In this document: in pieces, positions 1-6,037 of the stretch
How positions within the stretch are numbered: the stretch's first letter is position 1
Layout of the letters: every line of letters starts with the position of its first letter
NCBI GenBank assembly: GCA_965662355.1
Contig: CBFIHP010000055.1
Location: 1 to 7,403, forward strand
Direction of reading: 5' to 3'
From: GCA-2683825 sp965662355
GTDB lineage: Bacteria; Planctomycetota; UBA1135; GCA-002686595
Length of the DNA stretch: 7,403 bases
Notes under the pieces: model-generated
Seen by the model: only the letters and a program-made list of their open reading frames with translations
Told to the model about the DNA's origin: nothing
The model's database searches: none
Made by a program: the position numbers and the translations under genes

Positions 1-968
1 ACGTGCCCCTGGTTGAAGTAGATGCCCTCGACGATGCCTTCGATCGCTTGGTCGAGCGGCGCATCGTCGAAGATGATGTTGGCGCCCTTGCCACCGAGCT
101 CGAGGGTCAGTCGCTTCTTGGTTCCGGCCAAGGTGCGCTGGATTTCGCGACCGACTTCCGTCGAACCGGTGAAGGCTACCTTGTTCAGATCGGGGTGACG
201 CACGATCGCGGCTCCGGTGGCACCGGCACCGTAGACGATGTTGATGACACCGGGCGGCACGCCGGACTCCTGGAAGATCTCGCTCAGAAGCGTGGCCGTC
301 AGGGGTGTTGTCTCGGCGGGCTTCAAGACCACCGTGTTTCCCGTCGCCAGGGCAGGAGCGATCTTCCACGCTGCCATCAACAAGGGGAAGTTCCAAGGAA
401 TGATCTGGCCGCACACGCCCAACGGTGAAACCGTGGCACCGGGGAGCGCGTAGTCCAGCTTGTCGGCCCAGCCCGCGTAGTAAAGGAAGTGCGCAGCCGC
501 CAGCGGCACGTCGACATCGCGCGATTCCTTGATGGGCTTGCCGTTGTCCATCGTCTCCAGACACGCGAACTCCCGCGATCGTTCCTGCAGCGCGCGGCCG
601 ATGCGGTAGAGCACCTTGCCTCTTTCGCTTCCGGGTAGCTTGCTCCAGCGTTTGTCGAAGGCTTCGCGTGCCGCGCGCACGGCGCGGTCGACCAACTCGT
701 CGCTGGCGGCGGGAACCTCAGAGAGGGTCTCTTCCGTGGCGGGGTTCAGGGTCGGGAAGTAGTTCTCGCCTTTGACATACTCGCCGCCTATGTAGTGTTC
801 GTAGCGCGGCGCCAGTTGCACGTGCGAGGTACTTTGCGGCGCAGGTGCGTACTCCCACAGATCTCCGAACAAGAGCTCGGGTACGGGCGTGCGCCCAGTC
901 GCCGGGCGATCAGCCGCGGGAGTTCCCGAGGACGTCGGCTGGATTTCCTTCACGTCGATTCCGTCCAT
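1..968 (-). CDS. Aldehyde dehydrogenase, NAD(P)-dependent (partial, C-terminus outside window)
   Basis: This is the first 322 residues of an aldehyde dehydrogenase of the classical ALDH superfamily, which oxidises an aldehyde to the acid with NAD(P)+. Visible landmarks are IIPWNFPL (oxyanion Asn193), VVLKPAE (cofactor Lys216), FTGSTEVG (about 267-274) and LELGGKGA with the general base Glu290. The window ends at FNQGH, immediately before the position where the catalytic cysteine is expected (about residue 324), so that residue cannot be confirmed. About 55 residues precede the usual YIGGEYV start of the domain and include FGDLWEYAPAPQS, an extension I associate with ALDHs encoded beside deoC. 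The ATG at 968 lies 6 bp after the deoC stop and has AGGAA nine bases upstream, so translation is probably coupled to deoC. By context the substrate is likely acetaldehyde from the DeoC reaction; this is inference. Family call is firm, substrate is not. Confidence 0.95.
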   Translation of the reverse strand, partial: MDGIDVKEIQPTSSGTPAADRPATGRTPVPELLFGDLWEYAPAPQSTSHVQLAPRYEHYIGGEYVKGENYFPTLNPATEETLSEVPAASDELVDRAVRAAREAFDKRWSKLPGSERGKVLYRIGRALQERSREFACLETMDNGKPIKESRDVDVPLAAAHFLYYAGWADKLDYALPGATVSPLGVCGQIIPWNFPLLMAAWKIAPALATGNTVVLKPAETTPLTATLLSEIFQESGVPPGVINIVYGAGATGAAIVRHPDLNKVAFTGSTEVGREIQRTLAGTKKRLTLELGGKGANIIFDDAPLDQAIEGIVEGIYFNQGH

Positions 969-974
969 CGCTTG

Positions 975-1871
975 CTATTCCTGACTGAAGTAGACCGAGG
1001 ATTGGTAACGCCCGCTCGAGAGTCGCTGCCATTGCATCAAGACATCGTTCAGGAGCGACGATGCGCCAAAGCGGAAGAGCTCGTTCGTCAACCACGCGTC
1101 GCCCAGGGTTTCCTTGAGCATGGCGAGATAATGCCAAGCCTCCTTGGCCGTTCGAATACCGCCCGCGGGCTTCATGCCGATCAGGCGACCGGTTTCGAAG
1201 TAGAAGTCTCGAATCGCCTCTAGCATGACCAGCGTGACGGGCATGTTCGCGGCCTTGGGGATCTTGCCCGTCGAGGTCTTGATGAAATCGGCACCCGCAT
1301 CCATGGCGATGCGCGATGCGCGGCGCACCTGGTCGTAGGTGCCCAGTTCGCCCGTCTCGAGAATGACCTTCAGGTGCGCGGCACCGCAGGCTCCCTTCAC
1401 GGCCGCGACCTCGTCGTGAACACGTGCGTACTCACCGGCGAGAAAAGCACCGCGCGGGATGACCATGTCGATTTCGTCAGCGCCCGCTTCCGCGGTCCGG
1501 CGAGTCTCCTCGACCTTGATCTCCATGAACGTCTGGCCGCTGGGAAAGGCGGTCGCCACGGAGGCGACCTTGACGGGCGAACCGCGAAGTGCCTCCTTCG
1601 CCACGGCCACCATGGTCGGGTAGACGCAGATGGCTCCGACGGGCGGCAGGTCCTCGCCGGGCAACGGATCGCGTCCCTTGCGGCACAGACGACGCACCTT
1701 GTCCGGCGTGTCCATACCCTCGAGGGTCGTCAGGTCGATCATCGAGAGCGTCAGTGCCAGGGCCTGTTTCTTCGCCGAGGTCTTGATGCTTCTCGTCTTG
1801 AAGGAGAAGGCCCGGAGCTCGGCCTGAACCTGGTCGACGCTCGGCACCGGGGGCAATACGTAGGGACTCAT
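975..1871 (-). CDS. deoC: Deoxyribose-phosphate aldolase, human/actinobacterial-type
   Basis: This class I aldolase cleaves 2-deoxy-D-ribose 5-phosphate to glyceraldehyde 3-phosphate and acetaldehyde in the cytoplasm, the last step of deoxynucleoside catabolism. Counting from the longer possible start (ATG 1922, 315 aa), Lys215 in DFIKTSTGK is the Schiff-base lysine, Lys251 in GMKPAGGIR the second active-site lysine, and Asp152 in EIDMVI the catalytic acid. MIDLTTLEG, VASVATAFPSGQT, HLKVILETGELGT and FRFGASSLLND match, from memory, vertebrate DERA and actinobacterial DeoC better than the shorter E. coli enzyme. I prefer the ATG at 1871 (298 aa) because the family-like sequence PPVPSVDQV begins right after it; the 17 extra residues of the ATG-1922 version look unconserved. 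Neither start has a strong Shine-Dalgarno: GAAAGA sits 3 bases before 1871, and GGGG sits 5 bases before 1922, inside a possible hairpin. It lies between the desaturase-like gene and the aldehyde dehydrogenase on the same strand. Function is near certain, the start is not. Confidence 0.96.
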   Translation of the reverse strand: MSPYVLPPVPSVDQVQAELRAFSFKTRSIKTSAKKQALALTLSMIDLTTLEGMDTPDKVRRLCRKGRDPLPGEDLPPVGAICVYPTMVAVAKEALRGSPVKVASVATAFPSGQTFMEIKVEETRRTAEAGADEIDMVIPRGAFLAGEYARVHDEVAAVKGACGAAHLKVILETGELGTYDQVRRASRIAMDAGADFIKTSTGKIPKAANMPVTLVMLEAIRDFYFETGRLIGMKPAGGIRTAKEAWHYLAMLKETLGDAWLTNELFRFGASSLLNDVLMQWQRLSSGRYQSSVYFSQE

Positions 1872-1924
1872 TTGTCTTTCAAGCGCTTGGGAGAGCCCCG
1901 AATGATAGCGCGAAGGGCCCATGA

Positions 1925-1963
1925 CCGCCCCGGAGAGTCTGTTTCAGGCCAGGATCCGGGCGG
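1925..1963 (-). repeat. Intercistronic imperfect inverted repeat before deoC
   Basis: CCGCCCCGGA (1925-1934) can pair with TCCGGGCGG (1955-1963), giving nine pairs with one bulged base and a 20-base loop. It lies between the stop of the desaturase-like gene and deoC. On the minus strand no run of T follows, so it is not a standard intrinsic terminator. The stem covers the G-rich stretch that would act as ribosome binding site for the upstream deoC start (ATG 1922), which slightly favours the downstream ATG at 1871. A role in mRNA processing or differential expression inside the operon is possible but is inference. Confidence 0.35.
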
Positions 1964-1974
1964 TTGCCGAGTCC

Positions 1975-2793
1975 TCAAGGCTGGGGAGGCGGGCTCTTTC
2001 TCCTAAATAGCGGGAACAGCTCCTGACGCACGATGTCGCCCGGAACTTCCTCGTCGCCAGGAAAGCCGAGTCGGGCAGGATCTCGATCCGGCCAGAAGGC
2101 TGTACGGAAGACCCAATCCCACAGCGACAGGACGATCCCGAAGTTCTTGGCCACCCCGCCTTCGCTCGAGGCGTCATGGTGCCAAAGGTGCATCGAGGGG
2201 CTGTTGAAAACGAAGCGCAGCGGCCCTAGCCGCCAACGTACGTTCGCGTGGTTGTAGTGTCCCCAGGCCGTCCCCACGACGTAGGCCACGAAGAGCGGTT
2301 GCGGATCCCCTCCGAGAAAGGCCAGGGGCACGAACAGGAGCGACTTGTAGACGACCAGCTCGACCCAGTGAAAGCGAAAATTGACCGCCCAGTCGAGTTG
2401 CGAAGGGGAGTGGTGGATCTTGTGGAACTGCCACAGGAATGGAATGCGGTGCAGGAGCACGTGCACGTTCCACTGCATGAAGTCCGAAAGAATGAAGAAC
2501 ACCAGGAACTGCAACGGCCCGGGAGCCCCCGAGAGAAGCGCATCGTCGAAGGCTCCATCCGGAAACAGATCGCGGACGTAAAAGGCCAGCCAGGTCGTGA
2601 TCCCACCGGTGACCACTGCGTAGTAGTGCCCGTTGAACAGCAGGAACACGATGTCGTTCCCGAGCTGGGAGCGCATTGTCTTCTGTTCACGCCGCGCCGG
2701 AAAAGCCCGTTCAACGACCAGGAAGAACACGGAGATCACCAGCAACCACTGCAGGTAGCTCAGCTCGGAGAGAAAACGGGCCAGGGCTAGCAC
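1975..2793 (-). CDS. Fatty acid hydroxylase / sterol desaturase superfamily membrane protein
   Basis: This 272-residue integral membrane protein belongs to the di-iron fatty acid hydroxylase superfamily (C-5 sterol desaturase, C-4 methyl oxidase, alkylglycerol monooxygenase). Its histidine clusters are in the usual order: H111-x3-H115, H124-x2-H127-H128, H179 and H182 in GHYNHANV, and H202-x2-H205-H206 in HLWHHD. These should bind two iron atoms for O2-dependent hydroxylation or desaturation of a lipid. Hydrophobic segments at about 13-28, 47-73, 93-108 and 148-176 fit the membrane topology. The substrate cannot be told from sequence. The start is taken as GTG at 2793, because an in-frame stop lies 12 bases further upstream (2806-2808) and no ATG precedes the hydrophobic N-terminus; no Shine-Dalgarno is visible. 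It is the first gene of the likely desaturase-deoC-ALDH run and diverges from the ASCH gene. Confidence 0.93.
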   Translation of the reverse strand: MLALARFLSELSYLQWLLVISVFFLVVERAFPARREQKTMRSQLGNDIVFLLFNGHYYAVVTGGITTWLAFYVRDLFPDGAFDDALLSGAPGPLQFLVFFILSDFMQWNVHVLLHRIPFLWQFHKIHHSPSQLDWAVNFRFHWVELVVYKSLLFVPLAFLGGDPQPLFVAYVVGTAWGHYNHANVRWRLGPLRFVFNSPSMHLWHHDASSEGGVAKNFGIVLSLWDWVFRTAFWPDRDPARLGFPGDEEVPGDIVRQELFPLFRRKSPPPQP

Positions 2794-2815
2794 GGGGTCG
2801 GCATACTACAGCGCC
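2794..2815. promoter_or_regulatory. Candidate bidirectional -10 element in a 22-bp divergent gap
   Basis: Only 22 bp separate the divergent starts of the desaturase-like gene (GTG 2793) and the ASCH gene (ATG 2816). On the plus strand CATACT (2802-2807) matches four of six bases of TATAAT and ends 8 bases before the ATG. On the minus strand TAGTAT (2808-2803) also matches four of six and ends 9 bases before the GTG. Neither gene has a Shine-Dalgarno sequence, so leaderless transcripts from an overlapping symmetric -10 would fit. No -35 hexamer is recognisable at 17-18 bp spacing on either side, and four-of-six matches are common by chance. Confidence 0.25.
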
Positions 2816-3394
2816 ATGCTCTTCCAGGCACGCTTTCACGCAGGGATTCGGGACGGCTCGATCACGCAAACCTTTCGCGCCTGGAAGAGCGCCCGGGTAA
2901 TCGTAGGGAATCGCTACCGCTTCGGACCCGATGAGACCGTCGAGGTACTTGCCTGCGAGAAAACGACACTGACCAAGGTGACGCTTCCGCAGGCAAAGCG
3001 CGCCGGCTTCGCAGACAAGGCGGAGTTGCTAGCATGGCTCGAGCGCGGTGCGAGCAATACCACGATCTTTAAAGTGCGCTTTCGCTACGTCCGCGTGCAA
3101 GACCCGCGCAAGGCACGTCGAATGGACACCTCGGCCGCCGCCATCGACGAGGTCGTCACCCGCCTCGAACGCATGGACCGTCTGAGCCGTCGCGGCCCAT
3201 GGACCCGCTGTGTTCTCGAATTGATCCGCGACCATCCCCAAACCGCGGCATCGAAACTCTCGCCGAAACTGAAACGCGAAACCCGCGCCTTCAAAGCCGA
3301 CATTCGCAAGCTGAAAGAACTGGGCCTGACGATCAGCCACGAGGTCGGGTACTCCCTGTCCCCGCGTGGCAAGGCACTGCTCAGGCGAAGCTAG
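2816..3394 (+). CDS. ASCH-domain protein with C-terminal winged-helix-like region
   Basis: This is a 192-residue soluble protein. Residues 1-97 look like an ASCH domain, a PUA-related RNA-binding beta-barrel fold: the start FHAGIRDGSITQTFRAWK fits the family pattern of an N-terminal strand followed by I-x2-G-x-K/S-T-x-T-x-R, then a GNRYRFG turn and a KRAGFADKAELLAWL helix. Residues 128-190 resemble a winged helix: a helix with TRCVLELIRDHP, a lysine/arginine-rich recognition-like helix (KRETRAFKADIRKLKELGL) and a wing ending SHEVGYSLSPRGKALL, as in small DNA-binding proteins. The combination suggests a nucleic-acid-binding regulator or RNA-linked protein; target and activity are unknown. It starts 22 bp from the divergent desaturase-like gene, and its TAG stop shares a CTAG with the stop of the convergent small gene. 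No Shine-Dalgarno is visible before the ATG. The gene is real; the domain assignment is from pattern memory. Confidence 0.85.
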   Translation: MLFQARFHAGIRDGSITQTFRAWKSARVIVGNRYRFGPDETVEVLACEKTTLTKVTLPQAKRAGFADKAELLAWLERGASNTTIFKVRFRYVRVQDPRKARRMDTSAAAIDEVVTRLERMDRLSRRGPWTRCVLELIRDHPQTAASKLSPKLKRETRAFKADIRKLKELGLTISHEVGYSLSPRGKALLRRS

Positions 3395-3612
3395 GCTCGT
3401 GTCAGTTCCGCCAGGTCGCGGCAAAGCTTCGAGGTCCTTCGCGAAGCCCCAGGATCGACTGCGGGTATAGCCACGATCTCGGGGGCAGCAGACTTGCCAT
3501 CCTCGTTGCGTGCCTTGCGCAAACGGTCGATCGCCATGGGGCTGGCGAACTGAATGCCACCCATCCCCTCGACAAACCAACAGTCGATCGCACTCGGGCC
3601 GGCTGGTAGCAT
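3391..3612 (-). CDS. Small protein of unknown function, 73 aa
   Basis: I do not recognise this protein. It is predicted cytoplasmic, with no signal peptide or membrane segment, and runs from MLPAGPSAID through CWFVEGMGGI and a charged helix-like part (DRLRKARNEDGK) to CRDLAELTRA. Its two cysteines are Cys11 and Cys64. Support for a real gene: the ATG at 3612 has AGGTGG six bases upstream (3619-3624), a good Shine-Dalgarno; its TAG stop uses the same CTAG palindrome as the stop of the convergent ASCH gene; it fills an otherwise geneless stretch; and its composition is balanced rather than the arginine-rich sequence typical of antisense frames in this DNA. The same frame stays open upstream to 3945, but there it is arginine-rich and antisense to the SAM hydrolase, so I exclude it. 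Function unknown. Confidence 0.6.
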   Translation of the reverse strand: MLPAGPSAIDCWFVEGMGGIQFASPMAIDRLRKARNEDGKSAAPEIVAIPAVDPGASRRTSKLCRDLAELTRA

Positions 3613-3618
3613 TTCGTC

Positions 3619-3624
3619 CCACCT
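3619..3624 (-). promoter_or_regulatory. Ribosome binding site of the 73-aa small gene
   Basis: The minus strand reads AGGTGG, then six bases, then ATG (3612-3610). One mismatch to AGGAGG at near-ideal spacing makes this one of the best Shine-Dalgarno matches in the window, and it decides the start of the small gene. Confidence 0.5.
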
Positions 3625-3650
3625 GTCCGAGTCATCCCACGCGACGCGCT

Positions 3651-4664
3651 TTGAATTGCAATCGACGAACCGCTCTGGCTGCCACTCTTCTCCTCGTGCT
3701 CGGATGCCATGCAACGCCGACCGGAGCCGTGGTTTATCAATCGGATTTCGGTCTGGCCGATGGGGCCGTATCAGCCATGAAAGGGGTCGCCCGCGGGGTC
3801 GATGCCTCCCTCGACCTCGAGGATCTGACCCATGAAATCCAGCCCTTTGACATCTGGCAAGGAGCCTATCGGCTCTATCAAACGGCTCCCTATTGGCCGG
3901 CAGGAACGGTCTTCGTCTCGGTTGTGGATCCGGGCGTCGGTACACCCCGCAAATCGATCGTGGCTCGTTCCAGAGCAGGTCATTACTACGTCACGCCGGA
4001 CAATGGCACGCTCACGCTGATCGCGGACGAGATCGGAATCGAAGCCGTGCGTTGGATCGACGAAGCCAAACTCCGCCTACCGGGTTCGCNNNNNNNNNNN
4101 NNNNNNNNNNNNNNNNNNNNNNNNNNNNNNNNNNNNNNNNNNNNNNNNNNNNNNNNNNNNNNNNNNNNNNNNNNNNNNNNNNGTTCGCACACTTCCAACA
4201 CCTTCCACGGCCGCGACGTCTACTCCTACGTCGGCGCCCTCCTCGCCTCTCGCCAGCTCACGTTCGAAGCCACCGGGCTCGCGCTCTCACCGAACGACCT
4301 CGAACGCATCCCGTATCAAACAGCCACGCAGGTAACCCGAACCGATGGGATCTGGCACCTCGGAACCATCCCGATCCTCGATCCCAACTTCGGCAACGTA
4401 TGGAGCAACATCCGCACGGACCAACTCGCCGACATCAAGTGGGGCTCGATTCTCCACATCCGCATCCTCCAAGGCGAACGCGAAGTCTGGTCCGGACACG
4501 TCCCCTATCTCGAAACCTTCGGCAAAGCCAAACCCGCGAGCCCCCTCGCCTACCCGAACAGCCTCGGCAACCTCTCCCTGGCCCTCAACCAGGCCAACTT
4601 CGCCACCACCCACCAAATCAGCTCCGGCCCCACCTGGCACATCGAAGTCCACCCCACCCCCTGA
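3651..4664 (+). CDS. SAM hydrolase (SAM hydroxide adenosyltransferase, DUF62 family), predicted lipoprotein, interrupted by assembly gap
   Basis: Family members hydrolyse S-adenosyl-L-methionine to adenosine and L-methionine, and are related to the SAM-dependent fluorinase and chlorinase. The conserved set is present: SDFG with Asp32, VVDPGVGTPR with Asp93 and Arg100, TPDNGT at 115-120, and TFHGRDVYSY, whose histidine completes the Asp-Arg-His triad. The C-terminal domain has DPNFGNVWSNI and VPYLETFG. I place the start at TTG 3651: it gives a positively charged N-terminus, a hydrophobic core ATLLLVL and a lipobox VLGC (Cys19), then the mature enzyme. An ATG at 3510 in the same frame would add 47 residues of unlikely sequence. 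No clear Shine-Dalgarno precedes the TTG. The 93 N split the gene in frame between LPGS and SHTSNTFHGRD, where family proteins have almost nothing between these segments, so the true protein is probably about 304 residues. Family call is firm; export as a lipoprotein is a prediction. Confidence 0.9.
   Translation: MNCNRRTALAATLLLVLGCHATPTGAVVYQSDFGLADGAVSAMKGVARGVDASLDLEDLTHEIQPFDIWQGAYRLYQTAPYWPAGTVFVSVVDPGVGTPRKSIVARSRAGHYYVTPDNGTLTLIADEIGIEAVRWIDEAKLRLPGSXXXXXXXXXXXXXXXXXXXXXXXXXXXXXXXXSHTSNTFHGRDVYSYVGALLASRQLTFEATGLALSPNDLERIPYQTATQVTRTDGIWHLGTIPILDPNFGNVWSNIRTDQLADIKWGSILHIRILQGEREVWSGHVPYLETFGKAKPASPLAYPNSLGNLSLALNQANFATTHQISSGPTWHIEVHPTP
4090..4182. other. Assembly gap, 93 N
   Basis: A run of 93 undetermined bases lies inside the SAM hydrolase gene. 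Both flanks carry the same hexamer, GTTCGC (4084-4089 and 4183-4188), in the same reading phase. Merging the flanks on that hexamer removes 99 bases and yields PGSHTSNTFHGRD, the spacing expected for the family. The gap length is therefore probably not real. Confidence 0.99.
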
Positions 4665-4753
4665 CCGCCCCCAAAGCCGAAGGGAAATGCCGAAGGTGAT
4701 CTGGAGCCCGTTGGTGAGGGCGCTGCCGGTCGCAACGCTTTGCAAGTGCGTTC

Positions 4754-6016
4754 CTACATCTCGAACCTCTCGAGAGCGACCTCTGCTGCCGCGGCGACCT
4801 CATCCACGGCATCCTTGCAGGCGTCCTCGATGAAGATGCGTGCCGAGGCAAAGCCTAGCTCGGCAAGTTCTTCGACTACCAGAATTCGGATCTGCGGGAA
4901 GCGCGAACCGGTCAGACCGCAGAGCGCCTCGTTGAAGTCCTCCCGAACCAGAGGATGAACCGCGACGTCGGCAATGGCTCTGGCGATCTGGCCCGGGTTG
5001 TTGCTGCTCAGCTTCGAGAAGGCGATCAACTTGTACTTGCGAGTCCATGTAAGCTCGTCCTCGTACCAGCGTTGCCAGTTGTTATGGGATGGCGACATCC
5101 GCATGCGAGTGATGCGCTGCAACGCCCAATGCGCGTTCGCGCGCAGGCCCTGGGCTTCTGAATCCAGCAGCCCGATCAGGTCGGAAACGGCCTCCAGATC
5201 GTCCAGAGCAGCACTGGCCAAGCAAGCCGCGCGGCAAACCATGGGCTTCCCGGAATCGAAGTATTCGCGAACCTTGTCGCGCACGTCTTCGTTCACCTCG
5301 GCATCCGTACCGTAGCCAACCTTGTTGATCTGCGAGAGGATCTCGGCCACGAGATGGCTGTTCCAATCCAGCGCCTCCTCGAGGAAGGGCAGGCCTCGCG
5401 GGTCGCCAACATCGCCGATAGCCATCACGATTTCGCGAATGAACCCCTCGGGTAGGTTTCCGTTGGCCGGCATCAAGTCACGAAAGCCCTCGTGTTGGCG
5501 CAGGATCGTCCCAACCGCCCGGCGCACTGCAGGTCCCAACTTCGAGGGCAGGTCCGATTCCTCGCCAACCCAGGCCAGGCTGAAGATGTCCGGAAAGTCC
5601 GCTGAATTGCCCGCCGCTCCCAGAAAGTCGATCGTCGCACGACGGCCGTTCACATCCAGCTCCTCGTCCCGACTCCGGAGGAAGCGCTTCACCTTCGAGC
5701 GCTGCATCATCCCCACCGTCATGAGGATCAGGTCCTCCTGGTAGATACTGAGGATCTGGGCAGGGTCCTCGTCGTATGTAGGAACCAGCCGCTCTTCGAG
5801 GATCTCGAAGAGCAGCGCCTTGTTCATCGACGCCCATTGGTACATGCGCGGAGCGAGCTCCTCGTTCAAGGGACGGTCCTTTTGCCGCAACAGGCGCAGG
5901 GTATCGATAACCGAGCGCTCGGCGGGTGACCACTTGCGGGCCCGTTCGACCTCGCCGTTGTCCGCGGCGAGAGTCGAGTTGAACAGGATGAGAGTGAGTA
6001 GAGGAATGCGAATCAT
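4754..6016 (-). CDS. Exported helical-repeat (HEAT-like) protein
   Basis: This 420-residue protein has a signal peptide (MIRIPLLTLILFNSTLAA, likely cleaved near residue 18), so it should act in the periplasm or outside. The rest is almost entirely alpha-helical and looks like HEAT/Armadillo-type repeats: IREIVMAIGDVGDPRGLPFL (193-212), CRAACLASAALDDLEAVSDL (261-280) with the following LRANAHWALQRI, and RILVVEELAELGFASARIFI (377-396). The segment NNWQRWYEDELTW (312-324) resembles the W-x2-W-Y motif that often follows HEAT units in secreted proteins of environmental bacteria. Such solenoids are scaffolds; I see no catalytic motif. The ATG at 6016 is 21 bp after the stop of the PilX-like gene and has AAGGAA six bases upstream, so the two are almost certainly co-transcribed. 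A partner role in pilus-related or surface assembly is inference. The exact repeat number and family need profile comparison. Confidence 0.82.
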   Translation of the reverse strand: MIRIPLLTLILFNSTLAADNGEVERARKWSPAERSVIDTLRLLRQKDRPLNEELAPRMYQWASMNKALLFEILEERLVPTYDEDPAQILSIYQEDLILMTVGMMQRSKVKRFLRSRDEELDVNGRRATIDFLGAAGNSADFPDIFSLAWVGEESDLPSKLGPAVRRAVGTILRQHEGFRDLMPANGNLPEGFIREIVMAIGDVGDPRGLPFLEEALDWNSHLVAEILSQINKVGYGTDAEVNEDVRDKVREYFDSGKPMVCRAACLASAALDDLEAVSDLIGLLDSEAQGLRANAHWALQRITRMRMSPSHNNWQRWYEDELTWTRKYKLIAFSKLSSNNPGQIARAIADVAVHPLVREDFNEALCGLTGSRFPQIRILVVEELAELGFASARIFIEDACKDAVDEVAAAAEVALERFEM

Positions 6017-6037
6017 GCCGAGTTCCTTTCGGTACCT

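Noticed and set aside
1374..2006. Open frame of 210 codons on the plus strand opposite deoC
   Set aside because: It is rich in Arg, Gly and His, has no recognisable motif, and is fully antisense to a gene with intact catalytic residues.
2248..2790. Open frame of 180 codons on the plus strand opposite the desaturase-like gene
   Set aside because: It is antisense to the histidine-motif gene and contains no domain-like sequence.
3510..3650. Upstream ATG extension of the SAM hydrolase
   Set aside because: It would put 47 low-plausibility residues before a good lipoprotein signal and overlaps the small minus-strand gene. TTG 3651 is preferred.
3613..3945. Extension of the 73-aa minus gene upstream to 184 codons
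   Set aside because: The added part is arginine- and proline-rich and antisense to the SAM hydrolase core. The ribosome site at 3619-3624 supports the short form.
4665..4753. Intrinsic terminator between the convergent SAM hydrolase and HEAT-like genes
   Set aside because: The best stem (AACGC/GCGTT) is 5 bp with no following T run on either strand, and the GCCGAAGG direct repeat here is only 8 bp.
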